The position numbers and the translations under genes are program-made. DNA of 6,985 nucleotides from CAYLZN01 sp964387935 (GTDB lineage Bacteria; Acidobacteriota; Vicinamibacteria; Vicinamibacterales; JAFNAJ01), in contig CAYLZN010000311.1 of assembly GCA_964387935.1 (NCBI GenBank), positions 1 to 6,985 of the forward strand, written 5' to 3'. Positions 1 through 6,858 of the stretch are shown in pieces. Position 1 is the first letter of the stretch, and the number at the start of each line of letters is the position of its first letter. The notes beneath the pieces are model-generated. The model searched no databases and was not told where the DNA came from. It saw nothing but the letters and a program-made list of their open reading frames with translations.

Positions 1-2642
1 TCAACGTCATGCAGTTGAGCGGGTTGCCCATCGACCCCAAGCTGCGCAGCGACTTCATCTCCAAGATCCCCGGGGCGTCGAACGTCAACAACTACGACGT
101 CGGCAACTCGACGGCCGCACGTGTCCTCAACACCGCGGGGTACCGGTACAACCAGACCGACCTGAACAACCGCGATCAGGTGTCGTTCCGTCTCGATTAC
201 GAGATGTCGCTGGCTCATCGGTTCGAAGGTGTGTTCAATTACTTCAAGGAGACCGACGACCGGACCGATCTGGACGCAGTGACGATCGCAGGTCCGCTCG
301 TGTACACCAACTCCGATCCCAAGCGGATGGCGGTCGCATGGCGCTGGCTGGCCAGCTCGCGGTTCCAGAACGAAGCCCGGTACGGCTTCAACCTGGCGCC
401 CGTTCAGTTCGAGAGCGACTGGGACTACGACTCCCTCGGCGGCACCATCTACAACGCCCCACTCGGGCTCGCCAACCCGTTCGGCGGCTATGGGACGGGC
501 GGCAACACGGCCGCGTTCCAGCCGCAGGGGCGCTATACCAACACCTACCAGTTCAACGACAACGCCTCCCTCTTCCTGGGCACGCACGAGCTGCAGTTCG
601 GTGGGAGCTGGCAACGGAATCGCGTGAATCCCTACAACTTTGCGGGCGCCTTCCAGACAGTCAATACCGGATTCAACGCGACCACCCCGAGCAGCGTCCA
701 GTTGACGTCGGCCCAGTTCCCCGGCGGGATCAGCGCCGCCGACCTGGCCAACGCGAACACTCTGACGGCGTTCCTCGGTGGGATCATCACGTCGACGCAG
801 CGCACGTTCAACGTCACCAGTGCGGATTCGGGTTACGTGCCGGGCGTGCCCTCGGATGAGAACTACACGCTCGACAACATCGCCCTCTACGTGCAGGACA
901 ACTGGCGCTGGAAGCCCAACTTCACCGTGCGCGCCGGCCTCAAGTGGGAGTACTACAGCCCGATTGCCGAGGACGACAACCTCGGCTTCCTGCCAGTGAC
1001 CAACGATCGGCCCGTCGACCAGTTCATGCTCGATCCGAACGCGACGCTGACCTTCGCCGACGGGCAGTTCTGGAAGAAGGATCTGAACAACTTCGGTCCC
1101 ACCGTGGGCTTCGCCTGGGACGTCACCAACGACGGCAAGACCGCCGTCCGAGGCGGCTACTCGCTGACGTTCGTCAACGAGGAATCGGTGACCGTGGGAC
1201 GCAGTGTGGGTCGGAACAACACGGGCCTGGCGAACACGCCGGTCCTGAGCAATCTGTACACGTCCGTGAACGCGGGCGTGCCGCAGATTCCAACGCCGAC
1301 CTTCCTGACGACGCGCACGCTGGCCAACCAGATGGCGACCAGCGCCACGGCAGTCCTGTGGGGGTTGGATCCGAACCTCAGGGCGCCGCAGGTGCACCAG
1401 GTGAGCGTGGGCATCCAGCGCGAGCTGCCTTGGGCGATGGCCGTTGAAGCGCGATTCGTGGGGTCCTACGGACGCGACATCTGGCGCGGCATCGACTACA
1501 ACCAGGTGCAGATCAGCCCCGCGTTCCTGGCAGACTTCAATCGTGCGCGGGGCAACGGATACGCCGCACAGGCCGCGGGCCTGGCCTTCAGCCCGCTCTA
1601 CAACCCTGCTGTGCCAGGGAGCCAACCGCTCACGGTGCTGCCCAGCTTTGGCGTCAACCTGAACAGCGCAACGGCGATCAACAACATCCAGACGAACGCA
1701 GTGGCCGGCCTCGCCGACTTCTTCCTCACCAGTCGCGCGCCGAGTGCGCTGAGCACGTTCATGCAGAACGGCGGCATCTACTCGTCGAACGCCATCCTCA
1801 ACGGCGGCTTCAGCGACTACAACGCCCTCCAGCTCGAACTGCGCCGCCAGTACCGTAACGGCTTCTTCGGACAGGTCGCCTACACGCTGTCCGATACGAA
1901 CACCGACTCGACCGGTACAGCGCAGAACCGCTTCGAGGCGTTCATGGACAACAAGCGGCCCGGGCTGGACACGGGTCGCGCCGTCTTCCACGTCACCCAC
2001 GTGGTCAGCGCGAACGCGATCTACGAGTTGCCCTTCGGCCAGGGCAAGCGCTGGCTCGATTCGGGCGGGTTGCTCAACGCCATCGTCGGCAACTGGCAGG
2101 TCAGCGGCATCTTCGCCTGGCAGAGTGGCTCGCCGCTCACGATCTTCTCAGGCCGCGGCACCTTCAACAGGGCCGGGAGGTCCGGCTGCGCAGGCACCGG
2201 CTGCAACACGGCTGTGAGCACACTGTCCGCAGACGAGATCAAGAAGCTGTTCGGCTACTTCGAGCAGGGCGGCAACATCTATTACATCGACCCGAAGGTC
2301 ATCGACCCGGCAACGGGCCGAGCCGTCGGCGCGGACAACCTGGCGAACTCCGCCGGCTTCGGTGGTCAGATCTTCTTCAATCCGGTGGCCGGTGAGGTCG
2401 GGAACCTCGAGCTGCTCACCTTCGATGGCCCGGCGCAGTTCCGCATCGACCTGTCACTCTCCAAGCGCTTCCGGGTCTGGAACAGTCACCGCGTCGAGTT
2501 CAGAGGCGAGGCCTTCAACCTCACCAATACGCCGAGCTGGTCGCGGGGCGACATGGACATCAACAGCACAACGTTCGGACGCATCACCAGCGTCAACGTC
2601 GGGTCACGCGTCGTCCAGTTGACGTTGCGGTACGACTTCTAG
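1..2642 (+). CDS. TonB-dependent receptor, Oar-like, 3' part (5' end outside window)
   Basis: Outer-membrane beta-barrel receptor, presumed to import a substrate using TonB/ExbBD energy; the substrate cannot be told. The reading frame is already open at the left edge (codons before the first Met at position 9), so the visible 879 codons are the C-terminal part of a longer protein. Family members are usually about 1000-1200 residues, with signal peptide, carboxypeptidase-regulatory-like domain and plug ahead of the barrel; those parts are missing here. Visible barrel signs are many alternating aromatic strands, an early strand start at NNRDQVSFRLDY (about residues 54-65 from Met at 9), a late strand RVEFRGEAFNLTNTPSW, and a terminal strand ending VVQLTLRYDF with the C-terminal Phe typical of BAM-assembled barrels. 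Residues 727 and 732 form a CX4C pair in a Gly/Ser-rich loop, possibly disulfide-bonded. The gene ends in TAG and is followed by a strong hairpin. Its neighbour on the other strand is a second, shorter receptor. Family call is confident; function is not resolved. Confidence 0.9.
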   Translation, partial: NVMQLSGLPIDPKLRSDFISKIPGASNVNNYDVGNSTAARVLNTAGYRYNQTDLNNRDQVSFRLDYEMSLAHRFEGVFNYFKETDDRTDLDAVTIAGPLVYTNSDPKRMAVAWRWLASSRFQNEARYGFNLAPVQFESDWDYDSLGGTIYNAPLGLANPFGGYGTGGNTAAFQPQGRYTNTYQFNDNASLFLGTHELQFGGSWQRNRVNPYNFAGAFQTVNTGFNATTPSSVQLTSAQFPGGISAADLANANTLTAFLGGIITSTQRTFNVTSADSGYVPGVPSDENYTLDNIALYVQDNWRWKPNFTVRAGLKWEYYSPIAEDDNLGFLPVTNDRPVDQFMLDPNATLTFADGQFWKKDLNNFGPTVGFAWDVTNDGKTAVRGGYSLTFVNEESVTVGRSVGRNNTGLANTPVLSNLYTSVNAGVPQIPTPTFLTTRTLANQMATSATAVLWGLDPNLRAPQVHQVSVGIQRELPWAMAVEARFVGSYGRDIWRGIDYNQVQISPAFLADFNRARGNGYAAQAAGLAFSPLYNPAVPGSQPLTVLPSFGVNLNSATAINNIQTNAVAGLADFFLTSRAPSALSTFMQNGGIYSSNAILNGGFSDYNALQLELRRQYRNGFFGQVAYTLSDTNTDSTGTAQNRFEAFMDNKRPGLDTGRAVFHVTHVVSANAIYELPFGQGKRWLDSGGLLNAIVGNWQVSGIFAWQSGSPLTIFSGRGTFNRAGRSGCAGTGCNTAVSTLSADEIKKLFGYFEQGGNIYYIDPKVIDPATGRAVGADNLANSAGFGGQIFFNPVAGEVGNLELLTFDGPAQFRIDLSLSKRFRVWNSHRVEFRGEAFNLTNTPSWSRGDMDINSTTFGRITSVNVGSRVVQLTLRYDF

Positions 2643-2647
2643 ACACC

Positions 2648-2695
2648 GGCAAGTCGGAGGCCCGGGCCTTTCAGGCCCGGGCCTCCCGCCTTGCC
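2648..2695. terminator. Two-tier hairpin between convergent genes, likely bidirectional terminator
   Basis: A perfect 14-bp GC-rich stem (2656-2669 pairing with 2673-2686) closes a 3-nt TTC loop. An outer 6-bp stem (GGCAAG at 2648-2653 with CTTGCC at 2690-2695) extends it across a small 2/3-nt internal loop. It begins 6 bases after the stop of the + strand receptor and lies 30 bases beyond the stop of the - strand receptor, so it is placed to end transcription from both sides. There is no T-tract on either strand, so it is not a textbook intrinsic terminator. It may act as an I-shaped terminator or as an RNA 3'-end stabiliser. Confidence 0.75.
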
Positions 2696-2718
2696 GCGCG
2701 CCGCTCGCCGCGCGCCGC
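2693..2718. repeat. 12-bp direct repeat, two copies
   Basis: GCCGCGCGCCGC occurs at 2693-2704 and again at 2707-2718, separated by TC. The first copy overlaps the right edge of the hairpin. CTTGC at 2690-2694 can also pair with GCAAG at 2717-2721, so an alternative fold competing with the outer stem of the terminator is possible. This may be only low-complexity GC sequence or a short slippage duplication. No function is claimed. Confidence 0.6.
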
Positions 2719-2724
2719 AAGCCG

Positions 2725-5010
2725 TCAGAATTCAATCAGGATTCCCACCGACGGAATCACCGGGAACAGCTCTTCGGTGAACCCGATCGCCTCGCCGGTG
2801 CGCACGCGAATCACACCATCGGACGGCCCGATGTTGGCCCGGTTGAGCACGTTCAACACCTCGACGAACAGCGTCAGGCGCCGCGTGTCGAAGTTGAACG
2901 TCCGGTTCGCGCGCGCGTCGAGACGCGCGTAGCGCGGCAGCCGCACGGTGTTGCGAAAGGGTCCAACATACAGCGCCCCGCCCGCGCGCTCCTCGAAATA
3001 GCCCTGGATCGGGAAGTTGCTGCCAGCCCGGAAGCGCGCGCTGAGGCTCGTGCGTCCACTGAGGCGGTAGTGGCCGTAGGCGTTGAAGGTGTGCCGCTGG
3101 TCGAAGTCCCCCCAGTACTGCTCGCCCGTGAGGCGATCGCGGTGCTGCAGCTTGCCAAATGCATACGACACCCAGCCGGACAAGCCGTTGGGTCCAGCGC
3201 GCTGCAGCAGGAACTCGACGCCGCGCGCGGTGCCGCCGAGGACGTTGGCGTAGTACTCAGGACCGACCGGCACCACCACGCGGCCGTTCACGAGGCGGGT
3301 CTCGGAATTCTCGAGCCGCAGGATGTCCCGCTCGCGCCGATCGTAGTAGGTCACCTGCGCCTGCACGGACCGGCCGAAGGCACGACCGACGCCGACGTCG
3401 AGGTGACGGGCGCACTCGTTTGTCAGGTCCTGCCGGCCCTCCGGCGTGACCACGAACTCGAAGTCGGGGCTCTGCTCGAACAGACCGGCCCCCGCACGCA
3501 CCTGCCAGGCCGACGCAAAGGGCCACACCCCCGTGACCCACGGCGTCAGCGCCACCTCGTGGACCAGCGTGGACTGCGACACGCGCACGCCCGGTGACAC
3601 CTGCAGCCCCGCGGGCCCCCGCCACAGGAGCTGCGCGTAGCCCGCCCCCCGCCACGCGTCGCCGGACGACCGGCTCTCGCTCAGCAACTGCAGCACGTTC
3701 CCAGGTTGCCGGAACGTGTAGCGCCGCTGGAGCCGCGTGGCTTCCAGCCAGCCCGCCTCACCGCCGACGTCCACGAGCAGGTTCGTCGCCGGCGCCCACG
3801 AAACCTCGGCCCTGTACCCCGCATCGTAGGTCGAGCCCTTGCCGAGCAACTGCGAGTCGCCGCCCCTGTTCTGGAACCACTGGCTCACGAGCGAGGCGCG
3901 CTGCGTGACGACGACGGTGCCGCTGAGGGTGGAGCGGAGCGCCGCCGTGGCGAGCGCGCTCTGCATGTTGCCGTCGTAGAGCGAATTCGGTCCAGGGTCC
4001 TCGTCCTCATCGTCGTAGCCGGAGGCGCCGCCCACCAGCGTGAACTGGAACTCATGGCGGTCCGAGAGATCCCAGACGACCTTCGACTGGACGTCGGTGA
4101 AGGCGAAGTTTCCCTTGATGTCCGAATCGAGCCGTTCCAGCAGCCAGTGCAGGTAGCTCTGTCGCACCGAGGCCAGCCACGATCCGCGCCCGGTCGATCC
4201 GAGCGGACCCTCGGCGACGAGGGAGGCGTTGGTGCCACTGACGGCGGACCGGAGATGGAACGTATCGCGGGCGCCGGGGCGGATGCCGAGATCGAGCCAG
4301 GCACCGAGCCGGCCGTCGTAGCGCTGCGGGTAAGCGCCCGAGGCGAGCGACACCTCGTCCAGCACGTCGCTGTTGATGATGGACAGCGAGCCCGAGTCCT
4401 CCTCCCCCTCGACGTGATGGAGGAGCCAGGGCGCCGCGACGCCGTCCACCGAGATGCCCATGTGGCGATACGGCGCGCCGCGCACGGAGAACTCGCTGCG
4501 GAAGTCGTCGCCGGTCGCCACGCCTGGCAGGGCCTGGATCGCGCGCAGGGGGTCGTCGGCGAGCACGCCGCGGAGATCCTGTAGCTGGCCACTGTTCAGC
4601 GACTGCAGCACGGGTACGGAGTCGCGTGCGGGATCAGCCGCGTGGCCCCTGACCTCGACCTCCTCGCTGTAGACGCCGGTGCCGGTCGCGAGCGGAATCG
4701 TGAGATCGTGCGTCTCGCCGCCTCGCACCTCGACGACCGGTCTGGTGAGAGCGTAACCCACGGTCGAGACGAAGAGCGTGTGCGTGCCCTCGGGCACGTC
4801 TACGAGCGTGGCCCGGCCCTCGGCATCGGTGTGGGTCGAGACCCCCTCCTGCTGCAGTTGCACGAGGACGCCGGCGAGCGGCGCGCCGGTCTCGGCGTCG
4901 ACGACGTGGCAGGTGATGGTGCCGGTGCGCGCGCGGGGCTGCGCGAGGGCAAGGCCGCCGCCAAGGACGCTCGCCAAGCCGGCGGCCAGCAGGAGTCCGG
5001 GCCGGTTCAT
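2725..5010 (-). CDS. TonB-dependent receptor with carboxypeptidase-regulatory-like domain, complete
   Basis: Complete 761-residue outer-membrane receptor, presumed TonB-driven importer of unknown substrate. Residues 1-23 are a Sec signal peptide (hydrophobic core, ALA-QP cleavage site). Residues about 31-108 match the carboxypeptidase-regulatory-like (CarboxypepD_reg) fold, with the typical GAPLAGVLVQLQ, TDAEGRATLVDVPEGTHTL and VGY elements. A TonB-box-like SEEVEVRG follows at about 115-122. The plug spans about 130-245, including DDFRSEFSVRGAP and GISVDGV. The barrel runs to the C-terminus, which ends SVGILIEF with terminal Phe. At 761 residues it is short for Oar-like proteins and closer to ordinary ligand-specific receptors. 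The ATG overlaps the stop of the upstream transglutaminase-like gene as ATGA, and no strong Shine-Dalgarno is visible, so translation probably depends on coupling. It converges on the other receptor gene at the hairpin. The long antisense frames within it are codon-bias shadows. Confidence 0.93.
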   Translation of the reverse strand: MNRPGLLLAAGLASVLGGGLALAQPRARTGTITCHVVDAETGAPLAGVLVQLQQEGVSTHTDAEGRATLVDVPEGTHTLFVSTVGYALTRPVVEVRGGETHDLTIPLATGTGVYSEEVEVRGHAADPARDSVPVLQSLNSGQLQDLRGVLADDPLRAIQALPGVATGDDFRSEFSVRGAPYRHMGISVDGVAAPWLLHHVEGEEDSGSLSIINSDVLDEVSLASGAYPQRYDGRLGAWLDLGIRPGARDTFHLRSAVSGTNASLVAEGPLGSTGRGSWLASVRQSYLHWLLERLDSDIKGNFAFTDVQSKVVWDLSDRHEFQFTLVGGASGYDDEDEDPGPNSLYDGNMQSALATAALRSTLSGTVVVTQRASLVSQWFQNRGGDSQLLGKGSTYDAGYRAEVSWAPATNLLVDVGGEAGWLEATRLQRRYTFRQPGNVLQLLSESRSSGDAWRGAGYAQLLWRGPAGLQVSPGVRVSQSTLVHEVALTPWVTGVWPFASAWQVRAGAGLFEQSPDFEFVVTPEGRQDLTNECARHLDVGVGRAFGRSVQAQVTYYDRRERDILRLENSETRLVNGRVVVPVGPEYYANVLGGTARGVEFLLQRAGPNGLSGWVSYAFGKLQHRDRLTGEQYWGDFDQRHTFNAYGHYRLSGRTSLSARFRAGSNFPIQGYFEERAGGALYVGPFRNTVRLPRYARLDARANRTFNFDTRRLTLFVEVLNVLNRANIGPSDGVIRVRTGEAIGFTEELFPVIPSVGILIEF
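5007..5010 (-). promoter_or_regulatory. ATGA stop/start overlap (translational coupling site)
   Basis: On the - strand the four bases ATGA hold both the TGA stop of the transglutaminase-like gene and the ATG start of the receptor gene. Such overlaps usually mean termination-reinitiation, which ties the two products together in expression. The bases just upstream (GCCGCGGATCG) have only a weak purine-rich stretch, so independent ribosome loading at the receptor start looks poor. Confidence 0.85.
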
Positions 5011-5639
5011 CGATCCGCGGCAGCCGCCCAGGCGTCGCGGAACGGCCGCAGGTCCGCCTCGATCAGTGCGAACGGCACGTCATCGAACGTTCCGCGGTCC
5101 CGCACGTACTCCATGAACGGGTGCTCATCGTCATTGAACGGCTGGAAGAGTGAGTCGGACCGGCCGTCGAACTCGAGGGGCGGCACGCGGAAGCGTTCGC
5201 ACAGCTCGCGGTTGAATGCGGGCGTGGCCTTCACCCAGCGCCCGTCGATCCAGAGCTCCGTGTAGGCGTGCCAGATGAACTCCGAGGCGCCCCCCATCAT
5301 CTCCAGCATCCGCGGGGTCGCGAGGTGATTCCGCACATCGGCGAACCCGACGCGCGCCGGGATGCCGCACGCGCGGGCGGCCGCGGCGAGCAGCGCCGCC
5401 TTGGTGATGCAGAACCCCCGACCCTCCGTCAGGCACCGGGTCGCGGAGAAGCCCTCGGGCGTCAGCACGATCGACCGAGGGTCGTATCGGATGCCGTCGC
5501 GAACGGCGTAGTAGAGCCGCACCGCCTTCTCGCGGTCGTCGGCTGTGCCCGCAGTGGCCTCGCGGGCGAACGAGACGACGCGCGGGTCGGCGGCGGTGAT
5601 GAACGGAGTGGCTCGAAGGTGTTCGGGTAGGGGGGGCAC
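5007..5639 (-). CDS. Transglutaminase-like cysteine-fold protein, cytoplasmic
   Basis: 210-residue protein of the transglutaminase-like (papain-fold) superfamily with no signal peptide or membrane segment. The bacterial members are mostly uncharacterised; proteolytic, amidase or crosslinking activity is possible. The N-terminal part reads LRATPFITAADPRVVSFA. The core carries the likely nucleophile Cys77 in GRGFCITKA and His124 in WHAYTELW, followed by DGRWVKATPAFN. The usual third-residue position (Asp in a DPT motif) reads Thr-Pro here, with Asn143 nearby. A conserved-looking tail, PLEFDGRSDS and MEYVRDRG, follows. The GTG at 5637-5639 was chosen because family-like sequence begins just after it and because everything upstream in this frame is translated repeat and then a shadow of the protease gene; no in-frame ATG lies near. 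The frame stays open far upstream (to 6902), so the start is less sure than the identity. It overlaps the downstream receptor gene by 4 bases and lies 80 bases after the M50 gene. Confidence 0.85.
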   Translation of the reverse strand: MPPLPEHLRATPFITAADPRVVSFAREATAGTADDREKAVRLYYAVRDGIRYDPRSIVLTPEGFSATRCLTEGRGFCITKAALLAAAARACGIPARVGFADVRNHLATPRMLEMMGGASEFIWHAYTELWIDGRWVKATPAFNRELCERFRVPPLEFDGRSDSLFQPFNDDEHPFMEYVRDRGTFDDVPFALIEADLRPFRDAWAAAADR

Positions 5640-5645
5640 TGGTTC

Positions 5646-5651
5646 AGTGTA
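5646..5651 (-). promoter_or_regulatory. Possible -10 element for a leaderless transglutaminase-like transcript
   Basis: TACACT on the - strand fits the TANNNT form of a -10 element and ends 6 nt before the GTG start at 5639, the spacing expected if transcription begins at the start codon. No TTGACA-like -35 is seen at 17 nt further upstream; that stretch is inside the mini-repeat array. No Shine-Dalgarno sequence is present. The motif is short and could be chance. Confidence 0.3.
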
Positions 5652-5660
5652 CTCGTGAGG

Positions 5661-5714
5661 GGCGTACGGCGGCGTAGGCGGCGCACGGCGGCGCACGGCG
5701 TACGGCGGCGTAGG
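5661..5714. repeat. GGCGTACGGC / GGCGCACGGC mini-repeat array
   Basis: About six imperfect units fill most of the gap between the protease and transglutaminase-like genes: GGCGTACGGC (5661), GGCGTAGGC (5671), GGCGCACGGC (5680 and 5690), GTACGGC (5700) and GGCGTAGG (5707). The palindrome CGTACG occurs at 5663 and 5699. The units are related to the array upstream of the protease gene. The array contains no stop in the transglutaminase frame and would translate as a Pro/Arg/Tyr-rich peptide, which is why I regard the upstream extension of that frame as non-coding. Confidence 0.8.
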
Positions 5715-5719
5715 TCTCG

Positions 5720-6844
5720 CTACGCCTGCAGGCGCTGGACCTGGGCGACCTGGATGAACTCCGTCAGGTTGTCGAGCGTGATCATGCCCTCCAGGGTGCC
5801 GTCGGCGAGCACGAGCACGGGCGTCATCGGGTCGGCCTGCATGAGGCGCAGCACTTCTTCGAGCGGGACGTCCGGCGCGACGGTGCGCACGTCGCGATTC
5901 ATGACCGTCAGGACAGCAGCGGCCTGACCTTCGCCGGCCAGGCCCTTCATGAGGGCCGTGCGCGACAGCACGCCGGCCACGCGGCTCCAGGCGTCGAGCA
6001 CGGGGAAGTCCTGCTGATGCGTGGAGAGGAGGAGCTTCGCCGCGCGTTCCAGGGTGTCCTGCGGCGCGAGCGTCTCGAAGGTCGTGATCATCGCCTCGCG
6101 CGCCGTCCGGCCGAGCACGGCCGCGCGCTGCTGGAAGAAGATCGCCTCCTGCCCGGCGCCGAGGAAGACGAAGAGCGCGATGAAGAGGAGGACCCAGTTG
6201 CCCGTGTAGACGCCCGCCAGGCCGCCCAGCATCGCAAAGATCTGGCCGACGGTGGCGGCAATCGACGTGGCCCGGTCGGGCGCCATTCGCATGGCCAGTG
6301 CGGCGCGCAGCACGCGGCCGCCGTCCATCGGGAACGCGGGGATCAGATTGAACACGAACAGGCTGACGTTCGCCACGAAGAGCTGCTGCAGCAGGTTGCC
6401 GCGCCCGACGGTTTCCATCGGCCCGGGCATGAGCGGCGTGCCCAGCGCCATCAACCCGCCGCCGATCAGCGCCGCCAGCACGAGGTTGACGGCCGGGCCG
6501 GCCAGCGCGATGAGCAGTTCCGCCAGGCCCTGCGGAATGCTCTCGAGGCGCGCCACGCCCCCGATCGGGTAGAGCACGATTTCGCTCGTGCGCACGCCGA
6601 ACCGCAGGGCCATCGCCGCATGCCCGAGTTCGTGGAGCGCCACGCACGCAAACAGCAGCAGCAGGAACCCCATGGCGACGAGCGGACGGCCGCCCTGCGA
6701 CGTGGCCGCAAACCCGAACCAGAAGAGCAGCAGCAGGAACGTGACGTGGATGCGGATGGGAATGCCCATCACCGTCCCGATCTGCAAGGCCCATGACGCA
6801 TCCCGCTGGCGGTCGGCCGGCATCGACTCGTGTGCAGCGCTCAT
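5720..6844 (-). CDS. Site-2 protease family (M50) intramembrane metalloprotease with two CBS domains
   Basis: 374-residue polytopic membrane zinc protease of the SpoIVFB/Rip3-like branch of peptidase family M50, expected to cleave membrane-spanning substrates such as anti-sigma factors or signal remnants. The zinc/catalytic motif HELGH is at 71-75 (His71, Glu72, His75), within a hydrophobic segment after a first membrane segment at about 34-47. The third zinc ligand is Asp174 in FPMDGGR (171-177). Further hydrophobic segments lie at about 105-135, 153-170 and 200-230. Two CBS domains follow, about 245-305 and 312-368, with the typical MITTFETLAPQDTLERA and VMNRDVRTVAPDVPLEEVL openings; CBS pairs often bind adenine nucleotides and gate the attached enzyme. 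No PDZ domain is seen. All key residues are intact. The ATG at 6844 is preferred since it lies 6 nt after a -10-like TATCAT; Met8 (6823), with a weak GAG ahead of it, is an alternative. It is the first gene of the - strand block; its substrate is not identifiable. Confidence 0.93.
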   Translation of the reverse strand: MSAAHESMPADRQRDASWALQIGTVMGIPIRIHVTFLLLLFWFGFAATSQGGRPLVAMGFLLLLFACVALHELGHAAMALRFGVRTSEIVLYPIGGVARLESIPQGLAELLIALAGPAVNLVLAALIGGGLMALGTPLMPGPMETVGRGNLLQQLFVANVSLFVFNLIPAFPMDGGRVLRAALAMRMAPDRATSIAATVGQIFAMLGGLAGVYTGNWVLLFIALFVFLGAGQEAIFFQQRAAVLGRTAREAMITTFETLAPQDTLERAAKLLLSTHQQDFPVLDAWSRVAGVLSRTALMKGLAGEGQAAAVLTVMNRDVRTVAPDVPLEEVLRLMQADPMTPVLVLADGTLEGMITLDNLTEFIQVAQVQRLQA

Positions 6845-6850
6845 GGCGCA

Positions 6851-6856
6851 ATGATA
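6851..6856 (-). promoter_or_regulatory. Likely -10 element for a leaderless M50 protease transcript
   Basis: TATCAT on the - strand differs from TATAAT at one base and ends 6 nt before the ATG at 6844. There is no Shine-Dalgarno sequence in those 6 nt (TGCGCC). The position is what a leaderless promoter would show. No TTGACA-like -35 is seen; the upstream bases belong to the CGTACG repeat array, which abuts the element directly. Confidence 0.45.
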
Positions 6857-6858
6857 GC

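Noticed and set aside
1..2642. Complete receptor gene starting at the ATG at position 9
   Set aside because: There is no signal peptide, plug or regulatory domain after this Met, and the frame is open into the window edge, so the gene starts upstream.
3706..4584. A 292-residue + strand open frame antisense to the small receptor
   Set aside because: It lies wholly within a well-supported receptor gene and has the Arg/Glu/Ala-rich composition of a high-GC antisense shadow, with no recognisable domain.
2725..5010. The small receptor as a truncated or pseudogenised copy of the large one
   Set aside because: It has its own signal peptide, regulatory domain, plug, intact barrel and terminal Phe with no frameshift, and its barrel sequence is not a close copy of the large receptor.
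6017..6796. A 259-residue + strand open frame antisense to the M50 protease
   Set aside because: The translation is dominated by Arg, Glu, Gln and His, as expected from the complement of hydrophobic membrane-segment codons; there is no domain or start signal.
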